Translations under genes and position numbers: made by a program
Notes under the pieces: generated by a model
What the model was told of the DNA's origin: nothing
Databases searched by the model: none
The model's input: the letters and a program-made list of their open reading frames with translations, nothing else
Source: Gymnogyps californianus
Taxonomy: Eukaryota > Chordata > Aves > Accipitriformes > Cathartidae
Direction of reading: 5' to 3'
Assembly (NCBI RefSeq): GCF_018139145.2
Contig: NC_059478.1
Location: 19,747,001 to 19,811,000, forward strand
Length of the DNA: 64,000 nt
In this document: in pieces, positions 1 through 11,200 of the stretch
Layout of the letters: the number at the start of each line of letters is the position of its first letter
How positions within the stretch are numbered: the stretch's first letter is position 1

Positions 1-3000
1 CTTCCTGACTGGATGGCAAAACACTCCATCAATGATGGGATAAAGATTAACTAAAAATGAAAGTCATTGGGTTTTCTCTAACTTCTTCTCTGTTTTTTCT
101 TTCACCAGTTGCTCTTAGGCTCCAGAGCCCCTCTTTGAGATGGAAATTTACTGTGTTTCTCTCTTGGCAGTTTGGCCTATTTGGTAATTGGAGTCTTCTC
201 ATTTGGTGAGCCGTTCCCATGGTTCCCACGTTGCACTCGTTCTTGCTCTCGTATTTTCCGTTCCCTTATTACTTTCCTAATAACTGCTTCTCAGGCTTCT
301 TTCTTCCTTTAATATTTTCTTGTGTGTTTGGCTAGGCTTCTCCGCATTCTTGGTATGGCATATGATGTGCCATCACTGGAACAAGACGTCACAGCTTTTC
401 AGCTGCTGGGTGTGGGGTTGCTCCTCCCGAAGGCTTTGCTTCAGTCGCCCGTTTCAGCTCTCTCCATGAGAGTTTTTACTCTCCTTTACGGTGCGTCTCT
501 GCTATAGCTGTGACTTTCTAAAATGGATGATACCTGGTCTTGTAAACAATTGCAAGTATCTTGGCTTCAGTGAGACACCTTTCTCGGTTGGAGGCACTGG
601 AGCCTTGTGGTCTGGAGCCTCTACTCTGTCTTGCGGTTCACTGAGGCTCTCTTCTGTTTCTTGCTCCTAGCTGGATATATTCCCTTGTTTGCTTTAACTA
701 AGCATCTTAAGGAATCTCACTAGTCTATACGGTCATTTGTGGCTTGGCATTTTTGTCTGTCCTGACTCTATCGTGGCATTTTTTTTCTCTGTGTGCCAGG
801 ACCTCTGAAGTTCAGTCCCCTGAACCCACAGCATCTCTCCTTTCCTCTCTCAGCCCCTTGCCCTCACAGGTTTTTGTGTGTTGGTCTTGTAAGGCAGAAA
901 AATCTTCTCCACTCTGAATTCTCCAGAATGTAAATTTATGTTAATTATCTCTTTAGTTTGCAAGTAGAAAATTAGAAGGGATCGAATTAATCAAAAAAGT
1001 CATCAACTGTGCTTTTTAAAGGCGTTTCCAGATTTTTGACATATTCAAAACTGGAGAACATCATTGCTTCTCACTAATTCCTTCCATCAGAAGGTAACAG
1101 GCATAACTAGAGAGAGAAGGCAGATGCTGGTCATTACGATTTCTTTCACTTTCTACAAAGAATAGACACATCTAATGGTTTCAGACCTGGAGTCCCCCTT
1201 TCTTCAATTTTAGCCAGTTGTTGTGAAAGACATACTGTAATCCTTTCCACTTCTTGTATTTCTTAATTATACTTGATAGCTTGGTAACTTTCTTTAACCG
1301 GAGCAATGTGTTAAACTTTTTTTGGCTGCCACAGAGAGAATTCTAAATAAATATTTTGCTGAACTAGATTCCAGCAGTTTTGGTACGTAGCCTAACACCA
1401 TATATTGTGGCGTGCAGGGAAAATCGGTTCTCCAAAGGGAACTCAATAGCAGCATGGATCTTCTGCCAGAAATTCCTAATTCTGGGACTGTACCAGGAAA
1501 CTTGTGTGGGTCCTGTTCTGCTCCTACTCAAGTCAAAGGTAAAGCTCCTACTGACTGCAGTGGGATAAGGCTCAGGCTCCAACACTCAGTCCTCACACTC
1601 CCACTTCACACATTTTCCTTCAAATTCTTATTAATTTTTTTTATTTATTTTCAGGGTCTGGAAATATACTAACCATTGCTCTCTCCTGTACATTTTCTGG
1701 AAGGAAAATCACAGATAGGAACCGTTTTCCTCGCCTCTTACACCGTTTAAGAGGAGCTCCTGTTCTGTGCCCCAAAGCGTGGCTGGAACTCAGCAGCTGT
1801 AATCTGGAATGACAGATGAGCAAGTCAGATCATGAAAGGAGGAGAAAACAAACAGAAGAAGAGCTTGAAATCATGTCAGAAAGGCAAGAAGTGATATCTT
1901 GAAAGAACTAATTTTGTATTTCAGTAATCCCTTGGTTTACTTGGAGAGATAAGAGAAATCAGGGATAGGCTGTGGTCAAGCAGGAGATAGCAGACATGGA
2001 AAAAATGGGATCTCGGGACATTTACCATAGGAAATGAAACTCCAACATCACTGTGTTGCCATGAGTGCTAACACGTTTGGAGCTTGACCATGTCTTTTGC
2101 TGTATGTAAATATACAGACAATTATATGTAGCTCTGGAAATAAACACACGTAATCTGATTGATAGCTTTAAACATAGTAGGTTTTGCTTATTAGGCTGTA
2201 AGAACACTTGCAAGAAGCAAGTGTCAGAATAAAACTGATACTGATTTTTGCCATGAAGCCTAGAAGAGATTTGGAGCTGATCGAAAACACAAGGCGATGG
2301 GCAACAAGTTGGGGACTGCTGGACTATTTCCAACAGTGCCACACACTCACTGTCTGACATCGGGCAAGTCATTTGATTTCCTCGTGCTTTTTCATGTGCT
2401 TTCTTCATCTGCATTAGATGGTGCTCATTTCTCCTCTTAAGAGCTTCAGCAGCTCTGAAGGGTGTTAATATCAAAGGAAAGCAACTAAGCTGTAAGTGCA
2501 AGAGCTGCCAGGCGCAGAGACACAGGGGAGGGAACAAGGAGCTTCCCTTGCACATTCCCAGCCCATTTGTGGACACATGGCTCAGACGTGTGAGCTGTGT
2601 GCGGTGGGGAAATGGAAGGGCACAGGTAATCCTTCCCCTGGCCCGTGCCTCCCCACGGCCTGACCACCGCCTGGGCTCCTTACACGAGAATAGCCAAGGA
2701 CCCTGCCCAAACAGCCCGAAGGCAGGGTTCAAGCCACAGCAGGGGCTGTAACAAGGACCTAAAGAGCAAAGTGACAAATGGCAGTGAAGTGTCCTACTTT
2801 GTGAACTTAATTTTGTAGTTTGAATACAGAAAACTGAACAACCAATGCTATTTTTTAAACTTTATACTGTTTTAAGTCACTACATAACCAGGGTCAGCAA
2901 AGCTTTATTTACACCCTGTATGTGCAGCTGGCAAGAATCTCAAGTTGTGCCCTCTTCAGTGCAAACACTGCTGGAAAGGGAGATCTCGACACATAATGCC

Positions 3001-4449
3001 CCCAGCCCATCTCACCATGTGCTGCAGGTTGGCTCCTGTACTTGTCGATGTGCACTGAAATGAGGGCAGGATTTATGCAGGGTCACTCTCGGGGCAGAAT
3101 TCTCTCCATAATAGCCCTAATGCTGATGCTAAAGGGTTAAGAAATCAACTATATGTCTACTGCATACAAGACATCTTATTTAAGGGATTGATAGATTTCA
3201 TGGAACGGCACCAAACCATTCCAAACCCAATCTGTAATGTACACATTTTAGTTCATCTTAATGCTAATAAACAAAAACTAAATGAAATATAACACTGCAG
3301 TTGTTGGAAGCCATTCAAGTGTGGTTTAAAACAGAAGTGCTGACAAAGACTTTATTGCAGCAGTGTCCAATACCTCCCTGGGCAGGCACCATGTTCTCTT
3401 CAGTGAACAAACACATTTTCACATTTTGCTGTCACTTCGTTTAATGCAAGGTACATAGACAGGAAGGGAAAATGTTGTCAGCTTTTGCCTTTGGTTTTCA
3501 TAAAAGTGAAGTAAATAGGAAATCCCATGGTAGCCAGTGAGACTATATAGATTCTGAATGATTCAAGGGATTGAAACTGAATTTGAGTGTGAAATTAAAC
3601 ACTAAAACACTCTGGTGTGTTGCCTGAGAATAATTTTTTCCCCTATAACTTTGGCTTGTGTTATCCCCAAGAAAATTCACTGGTCTAGGTTTGCTCTTGG
3701 TTCCCTCACAATCCCCCCCCCCCCTTTTTCTGCCTGTTCCCAGCTATATGGATCACCCAGAAAAGTCCTTTTCAGCTGAGTGGAGCATCCTCAGTGATAA
3801 CACTATAAAATCCTTGTCTTGTACAACCTTTCTTCGTGCCTTATGACTTCTCTTGTTTTCTGCTGTTTGGGAATACGTTTGGTTTTATTTCATGTCACCT
3901 TTCTCCATCTTACCTACAACCTGAAGGTCTTTGCTGCAGGTCTGATGTGGAATCTTTGTTCTTGTAACACCCAGCAAGAGCCAAATGCCACAACCCTAAC
4001 TCACATTAAATTTCTGCTTAGGTCAATGCAGAAAGTAAGTAAGGCTGCAGGATTTGACTATGGATTTGCTGTACAGGGTGTATTGCAAAGTCTGGTATTG
4101 TTTAACTCTACCTTGTTTGTTTTGAGAGACAGTTTGCATACAGATGTCTTGTGGGATAAAGTTACAATAGACAGTGTTACTGGGACAAGGTAAGAAAACT
4201 GGAAGTTAAAGCTAAAAAGACCTTTGCCTCTTTGGGAAGAAGACAGTGAAGGGTGTCGTATTTCTTTTGGCATTGTAATGCTACCCAATTACATCTGCTC
4301 TTCAAACATTTTCCAGAGGGAGGATTGCTGGACCCCACTCCAATTATACTCGAGATGCAAAACCTCCAGCACACTCAGCTTTTTCTCTTTATACCGTTTC
4401 ACCGTCTCCCTTCCCCCCCCCTCCTCCGTCCCCACATTTTAATTTAACT
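1..4449. other. Upstream intergenic DNA
   Basis: No gene I can support. The longest open frame (2022-2777, minus, 251 codons) has no recognisable domain and no flanking exon logic. A probable old SINE lies at 2345-2480 and a C-rich run at 3714-3724. In human the next gene on this side of COL24A1 is ODF2L, far upstream; nothing like it appears here. Confidence 0.7.
2345..2480 (+). mobile_element. Probable MIR-type SINE remnant
   Basis: CTGTCTGACATCGGGCAAGT followed by CATTTGATTTCCTCGTGC and TTTCTTCATCTGCATTAGAT parallels the MIR core (tgtgaccttgggcaagtca, cttaacctctctgtgc, tttcctcatctgtaaaatgg). The order and spacing agree, with heavy divergence, consistent with an ancient amniote copy. Judged by eye. 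Confidence 0.5.
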
Positions 4450-4701
4450 TGCAGCTTCCTGCCAAGCCTTCCCAGCCGAAGCCCAGCGGGAACCGAAGCC
4501 TCTCTTCGCCCTTCGGATGCACTACCCGGCACCACCTGTCCGCTGCTTTCCCCTCCCACCGCTGTCAGCGGCACTGCCAGCCGGACCGGGCGCACCCGGG
4601 GCCGCCGCACCGCTCTCCCTCCCCGGCCCCGCCGGTGCTGGGGCGGACGGCGCCCGGCTCAGCGCTGCGCGCCCCGGGGCCGCCGGCGAGGTCCGCCTCC
4701 C

Positions 4702-4732
4702 GTCCCGGGTCCGGGTCCGGGTCCGGGTCCGC
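4702..4732 (+). repeat. CCGGGT hexamer array, possible G-quadruplex
   Basis: The hexamer CCGGGT is repeated in tandem, giving GGG runs at 4707-4709, 4713-4715, 4719-4721 and 4725-4727 with identical three-base TCC loops. This is a textbook four-tract G-quadruplex pattern on the + strand, about 80 bases upstream of the CRE-like site. The motif is seen; any regulatory role is inference. Confidence 0.7.
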
Positions 4733-4799
4733 GCCCGGTGGGGACCTGCGCGGGGCAGCGCGCAGCATGCGCGGCCGGGGTCCGGCCCGCCCCAGGGGC

Positions 4800-4900
4800 C
4801 GTGTTTGCTGATGTAATCGCCAGGCAGCCAGCGCTGAAATTTAACACCGAGGCAGGCGGGGAGGACTGCCGGTGCCGGGGCAGGCGGCTGCAGCGCCGCT
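4800..4900 (+). promoter_or_regulatory. Probable core/proximal promoter of COL24A1
   Basis: A short AT-containing patch inside the CpG island holds TGATGTAAT at 4809-4817, close to a CRE/ATF or AP-1-type site, and AAATTTAA at 4837-4844, a possible weak TATA-like element 28 bases further on. The spacing would put transcription start near 4865-4890 and give a 5' UTR of about 300 bases. CREB/AP-1 complexes have been reported to drive mammalian Col24a1 in osteoblasts, which makes the first motif plausible. The start site is inferred, not seen. Confidence 0.5.
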
Positions 4901-5092
4901 CCGCCGCCGGACTCCGCGGGCAGCCGCGGGGCTTCCCCCGCCACCCAGCCCCCGGCGCCCCCCCCCACCCCCGCCCTGCGCCCGACCCCCCCTCCGCCGC
5001 CCCTCCTGCCGCGCCCGCCCCCGCGGGCCGTACGCGGGCCGCCCTCCGGCTTGCGCGGAGGTCGGCGGAGCGCTCGGGGCCGGCGGGGTTTC

Positions 5093-5107
5093 ATGGACAG
5101 GACCTGA
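5093..5107 (+). promoter_or_regulatory. Short upstream ORF (MDRT) in 5' leader
   Basis: An ATG with four sense codons and a TGA lies 70 bases upstream of the collagen start, inside the presumed 5' UTR. Position -3 is a T, so the initiation context is poor. If the transcript begins upstream of it, this is a minimal uORF. Confidence 0.4.
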
Positions 5108-5166
5108 CCCTGCGGCGGCGCGGCGCTCGGCTCCGGCTTTCCCTCGGATCTCCGCTGCCCGGGCAA

Positions 5167-5182
5167 ATGCATACAAATGCAT
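5167..5182 (+). repeat. Direct repeat duplicating the start codon
   Basis: CAAATGCAT occurs at 5164-5172 and again at 5174-5182, so two ATGs stand 10 bases apart in near-identical contexts. The first opens an out-of-frame ORF, read through the splice junctions for 85 codons to a TAG at 18540-18542; the second is the collagen start. Confidence 0.85.
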
Positions 5183-5232
5183 TTGGGAGCCGAGAGGACA
5201 AGGCGAGGACGCATCTCTCCCGCGGCACAAAC
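5177..5232 (+). CDS. COL24A1: COL24A1 exon 1 (coding part)
   Basis: Encodes MHLGAERTRRGRISPAAQ plus two bases of a split Thr codon (phase 2), followed by a good donor, GTAAGC, at 5233. Four of the first twelve residues are Arg, giving the basic n-region before the hydrophobic core supplied by exon 2. This ATG was chosen over the one 10 bases upstream (5167) because only this frame joins exon 2 to give a signal peptide and the TSPN domain, and the peptide resembles the mammalian COL24A1 N-terminus (MHLRAHRTRRG, from memory). Kozak context is weak (C at -3, C at +4). Confidence 0.9.
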
Positions 5233-8200
5233 GTAAGCGGGAGCCGGGGAGGCGTGACGGCGGGCCCCGCTCCCCCGGCCGGCGGCGACGGGGCGCACCG
5301 CACCGCCACCCTGCCGCGGGGCGGGGGGGCTCCGCCGGGGGGCCGGGCAGGGGATGGGGGCTGCGGCTCAGTTCCCCTCCTGGGGGCAGAGGACGGCGAC
5401 CCCGGCGGGCTGACCCTCCACCCCTACTCTCCGAGCTCCATCCGTAACCCCGCGAGGTCCCCGGTGCCCGCGGAGGACCGGCGGGGGCTGCGGGATGCCG
5501 GCTCCCCGGACGGAGCCCGCCTGTGCCAGTGGCTGTGCGTCTGTCCTCTCCGCACTCTCCGTTGTCTCTCCTCTCCCTCTTGCTTTCCTGGATGTTCCCG
5601 GTCCCGTCCAGCACCCTCGTGTCATCCTTCCCCCGTCCAAGCCCACGCCCCGGCGGGCAGCCTGGCTCTGGGGAGCCCGGCCCGGGGAGGGTTACGTGGG
5701 TGTGTGGTCCCCCGGGAAGCGGGAGCAGCCTGACCTGAGAGCCAGTACACCCCGGCTCCCCGAGGGGGGAATAGGGATTCCGGGGGAGAGTGTGCTTCTG
5801 CACCCGCAAGTACCCGGCTGCTCGTCCTCCCTTTTGGTACCTAGCTATTAAAACACAGAAAACAAACAAAACCTGCAGAATTTACGTTTAAGCGCTGAGG
5901 CTACTCTCTTAACAGAGATGACCAGATGAGGTGCCCCGTATTTACATACTTCTGCTATAGGCTGAGGTATTTCTAGTGCATCATCATCTGCAATGCAAAG
6001 GTAGAGCTCTGCTCTCCTCTATAGTTTGCCTGAAAGCAGTCTAGGCAAGATTGTGAACTTTTGATAGTTGTAATGATATAGAGGTTACCAGTATGTGTCT
6101 CCTTTTGTAAAGTGCTTATTTTATTCTGGCTGTGGCTTAAGTTAAGTTTACTGTGAGCTCTGAGCGGCACAGAGAAAGATTTGTTTTGTGTTGTAGTGAG
6201 GATTACGCTGATAAAGTGTGCCTGGTGTATAATCTGGGTGCGCTTGAATGCTTCTGAGCAGTTACGTGGCTGCCTGAAGGTGGCCTTCCCAGGAGAGCTG
6301 TGTGTTTAGTGGCTGTGTGTGTGGGACTTCTTCAGGAATAATCTGAGTGCAATTTAAAAAAGGGTTTTATTTGGTATCTGTAAAGGGATATTGCTGATAA
6401 ACATAAATTGAATTACAGTGAAGTGGTGCAGTAGCAGAGACGGAGTTTACCCACATGCAAAATCGGAGATAGCTTCAGAATATGTATCTATATGCTTCTG
6501 TCTTGTTTACCTAATTTACTTGACTAGAGAGAAAGCAACCTTGTTGCTTGCCTGTGTTAAGAAACCAGAATTTTTTGCAAAAGGATCATGCTTCCTTGGC
6601 GTATATCAAACCAGTCAATCCCTTGCAACCCAGACCACCTTTTTGTGGAAATGCCATTAGGTCAGACCTGCTACCTGTATAAGGGTGTCTCTGCAGGTTA
6701 AATAAATAAAACTACAGCCGCATGACTCCTAAATCTCTCACCAAATTTATTGACAGAATATTTAATTTTGAAACATGAACAGCCTTGTGTTACCCTTGTC
6801 TCTTGCAAGTGCTGAGTTGTAGAACGTTTGAAGAGCGATCTACAAAATGTACACAGGCAAACCCTGAAAGACTATTTCACAGGAGTGGGAATTTGAGCTG
6901 TATACTTTTGCCTTAATACAGAGGAAAACAGTGTACACTATCTAGACAAGAACTAGTGTAAGAAATCAGAGATGTACTCATAAAACAGTTCTAAAAATCA
7001 CATCTTTTTTATTGATTTTTCTCCTTTTAGAAATACTAACAGAGTTGACTGTTCTTCTGGATGTGGTAGTTTCTCACCTTAAGCCAAATGCTGTCCAGAG
7101 AGTGTCTGGGCCACCAGGCAGGGAGTTTCCTCTCTCCAAATCACAGCACTGTTGTAGGACTCCTCTTAGGCCTCTGCTCCTCAGAAGGAAAGAGCAATAC
7201 ATCTTTTGATCCTCTACCTCTCACCTTATCTTGTGTCTCTCCCTTTTTCCCTTCTTTCAAATTGTGAAATTGCGGCAAAGGATTCAGGAGCTTCCGCCTT
7301 GCTGGTTAGGTGCATAGTGGCATCTGTGCCCAAAGGGCACGCGGCTGTCACCCAGGAGAGGCTTTGGAGGACGTTGTGTCCCCTCAAGCCATGTTGATAG
7401 TAGGTTTCTTAAAACTTAGGAAGCAGCACTGGACCTGCTGGCCAATCTCATTATAGCAGCAAAGGAAGATATCTTTCTTTTCAGATCTAGAAAGATAAGG
7501 TTTTTAACAGCTTGGGGTCTTTGAGAGGCCCAGGGCATCTCTGTCCACAAGGTGCTATCACCTTTCCCAAAGCCCTCCCCAGGCTTCACGGACACAAACT
7601 GGGCCATTCTTCTCAGCAGTCCTCAGAGGAGATCCAATGAAGCAATGCATGTGGGGCAGGTGCTGGTATTCAAACCATCATCACTGATGAGCGCAGGGTT
7701 GAAGGCATCTGGGCCAGTTACACTGGGAACAGGTTTTCCTGCCTTCTCTAGCAGCCAGCTAGTGGTATTTCTTCCTTTAAACTTGAGGTTTAGGAAACCA
7801 GCCTGGAATGAAGAGGGTACTGCTGTGCACTGACCAGACCTGAGCTCTGTATGCTGCTGAATAGTCTTCAGCAGGTGGAAGTTTTCGTTGTTGCTTGCCA
7901 CAACTTGCTTTGAAGTTTACCAGCTTCCTCATCCATCTGTCACCCCTAATGGAAAAAAATAAACATGGATAGTTGCTGTCCACTCATAGGAAGAGGCAAA
8001 CAGCCACAAGATGTCAAAGATTATCAGAAAGATAAGCTCTATTTTAAGTGGTAGAATAGCTCAACCACATTTGATAGTGCCTTCCTCCAAACAATTACAT
8101 AGTTGCCCTCAGCCTGTGCTTGCACATAAAATAGGAGAGAGGATAAAAAGGTAGGAGGAGGGGAGGAGGCTCAAGAGATACCTGGACTCTAGGACAGGAC

Positions 8201-11200
8201 ATAGCCAAGGGGTATTGGAACAGCTTCATGTGTGATGTTAAATGGGGAAAAATAGCCAGCATTCAAGTCAGCTGGAGTCTTCTCTGCCGCGTGCTTTTGC
8301 ATTTTTCTATTGTGTCCCAACAGGGCAAGTCTCCCCAAGAGCTATGGGCTCAGCTAAGGCATGCTGTCCAGGGTTTCTGCATGCTGCTCGCTTTGTTCCT
8401 TGCAGCTACGGCAGACGATGGATCAAGCCACATATGCGTTACACAGCACGGAGCCCGGTGGCTTAGTGGCAGTGGTGGTGTGAGAATGGAGACTGAAAAC
8501 TGGCTGCTCTGCGGCTTAAAAGCTGCAAATGCAAAGAGTAGTGATCTCGACCAAGAAGGGAGGGTTTGCATGAACAGATTCTCTCAGAAAGACAGAACTT
8601 CATTTTCTTTCATCTTCAGCGATGGAGGGCTCCCTTGTACAACTTCACTTTAGGTTGCACATGGTTTCATTTACAAAAAGTTTTACTTTTTGTGGAAGAA
8701 GGTAGAAGGAAGACTGACTTTTCCCACGCATTAGAGGACCTCCAGCCCTATGGTTGTCTCTGGTCCCTGTGTTTTCTCTTAGCTGATCACTCATCTGTTC
8801 TTGACATTAGCTAGAGAGCACTGTGTAAGCCAGACATTTGTCTTTACCTCTCACTAAATGTTTCTGTATATTCAGTTACGTGTGTGTAATTTACAGCCCT
8901 GGGAGCATTTTGGAATTTCTTGCCTTCCTACAACATTTGTTGGGAGGTGACGGAGGCAGATACCTGACACAGCTTGTCCCTGGCTGACATTGTGGAAGAG
9001 GCTGTTGTAATGTTAAGAGGAGTCATCTTTGCGTTTTGGGCTCTGGGGTTCTTTGAGCATCCTGACTTTGGAGTTAACTAAAATGTCTTCTGCAATTTTT
9101 AATTGTGAATCCGTTTTGCACCTATGAAAGTCAAGTAAATAAATAAATAGTTGTCCTGAGTTTTAGCTGATAGAGTGCAATGCGTGGACTTTCTTCCTAA
9201 CACAGCTATCTCCTGTCATTGAGCTTCTCAGTAGATCAAAAGATGATGCATTGTGTGACACAGAAACTATGAACTTGAATTCTGGTCTTCAGAGCTGAAA
9301 AAACCAAAGTGAGTGTCCCGTAGCTGACCTGCTGTTTTGACAACAGTCAATATTGGGTCTTTTGCAGGAGTGGCAGAACTGCTCCAGTAGACTGTAGCAG
9401 GAGAAAGCCTGAAGAAAGGAATAGCTAGGGACTGCAGTGGTTAATTAAAAAATGTGCCCTTACAAGCACGTTGGGATTTGTAAAGTGTAGTTTCCACCCC
9501 ACTCCCCTTCTGTGGTCAGAACTGGAGCAATGATGCGTATTTTTGAATATCCTGTACGTTCTGTGTGTTTTCTCCTAAAAAACATGATGTATCTACAGTT
9601 TTACAGTGGCGATACCAATGACAAAATATTACCATTATCATGCCTTACTGTTCCTTAAATTATTCATTTGTTCTGATTGCCAAAACCTAAGCTCTTACAA
9701 TATGCAAATCTACATGTAGGTGTATGACAAATGGAGCCAATTTTGTCCAAGATCCAGCCCACTTGCTTTGAAAACCTTGAGCAGATGTTTTGAAGAATGC
9801 TGCAGGAGACTCTTTAAGATATATCATAGCAGGAAAAATATGTTTAGTCTAGTTTTATAAAGCTGCTTTTCCCTGCCCCTGTAATTTGAAATCCTGTTTA
9901 AATAAGTACTTTGCCTGAAAATCAGTGTGGCAATTTGTGAATAGAGTCCAGGCTGCTGATCAGGTGGAAAAAGAAAGGACAGCAGAGGGGTTTGCCAGCT
10001 GGAGGGTGGGTGGCGGTGGATTGAGGGGCACTTGAGAACTACCTGCTGCCTGGGTTGGACTGGCCTGGTGAGGGGGCCCGCAAGAAGCAGTGGCACCAGC
10101 TGTGAAGTACCCCCTTCCCCTAAGGGGGACTTGGTTTGAAAACTGGGGTGAAACCCCACAGTAAAACCGCCTAAGTGGAAGGAGAGTAAGTAATCAAACC
10201 CATCCTCTGCTAGATCAATGAATTTTGACTCTTTTTTTTTTCCTTTGTTTCACTGAGCAAATTGATAAAAACAGATTTTTGCTCTGTGATTTTCATGCAC
10301 TTGGGTCTTTCTGGAATGTTTGAGTTGCAAACCCGTGAAACGAATATTAAGATTTTTCACTAAATACTGCTATATGTGTGTGTATATGTACATATATATA
10401 TATATAAATATTTAAATCATAGCATGATTTCTTGTCATTGTAGCATTACTAATACTTGGTTTAGGCATGCATTATCCTCTGAACTGAAGGCAACCTGGCA
10501 GTGAACACTCAGCGGAAGGAACTTGTCTGTCATTGCTGTTCGAACCATATGTTCCTGTATAAAGTGGCAGGGTTTTCTTCTTGCACTTCTTTTGCTGTGC
10601 AAACCTGACTAATTAGCTGGCAAAGTTACATCACATGAATTTACAGGTGTTTAGTTGCAATTGTGTTACTTTCAAATACTGTTTATTCCAGATACTCAAA
10701 TGCTCTCTGGCATGGTCCAGCGAACACTTTTAGTCAATCCAGCGTTTAATGTTATGAAAAATCAGTGAGGTTACATACGTTAATGAGCAAGAGGGTTGAG
10801 CTGAGGCTTGAGCGTGAGTTGAGTAGTTAGTATCAGAACTATATTTCTGATATTTTAGAACTATTTCTTCTTAGAACTAAATAGATATAGGTTACTATAA
10901 TTGTTACATACATCTGTTTCTGTGCCTGGATGTCCAACATTAACAGAAAATATATTTCTCATTTATTAAAAGATTCAGTGATAGAGTGTGATTTGGTGCT
11001 AACAGGCTGTTTTTTAACCACGGTAAAAATGTATTCTTTGCCCAACATCCAACACTTCATTTAAAACAAATTTTGAGCACATAATCTGTATTAACGTTAT
11101 ATATGTTCATTGCAATCGGTGAGCCTATGATACCTATCAGTATTGCACTGCTCTATCTGAGCACGAAGTTTTAAGTCAAAATGTGATGGGATTTTTTTAT

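Larger units (their letters stand above)
4450..5830. promoter_or_regulatory. CpG island over promoter and exon 1
   Basis: Base composition changes sharply from AT-rich flanks to very C+G-rich sequence with many CG dinucleotides from about 4450, returning to ordinary composition near 5830. It spans the proximal promoter, exon 1 and the first 600 bases of intron 1, as expected for a vertebrate CpG-island promoter. Long open frames on both strands here are a by-product of low A+T and should not be read as genes. Borders were judged by eye. Confidence 0.9.

Noticed and set aside
2727..2741. GGGTTCAAGCC resembling a tRNA B box
   Set aside because: No A box at the right distance and no cloverleaf could be drawn around it.
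2022..2777. 251-codon minus-strand open frame upstream of COL24A1
   Set aside because: No recognisable domain, no promoter or splice context, and part of it overlaps a probable MIR remnant. Length alone does not support a gene in an intergenic region this size.
4738..5869. Open frames above 330 codons on both strands across the CpG island
   Set aside because: They arise because very high C+G removes stop codons. They are Pro/Arg/Gly/Ala-rich without domains, and the true coding part here is the 56-base exon 1.
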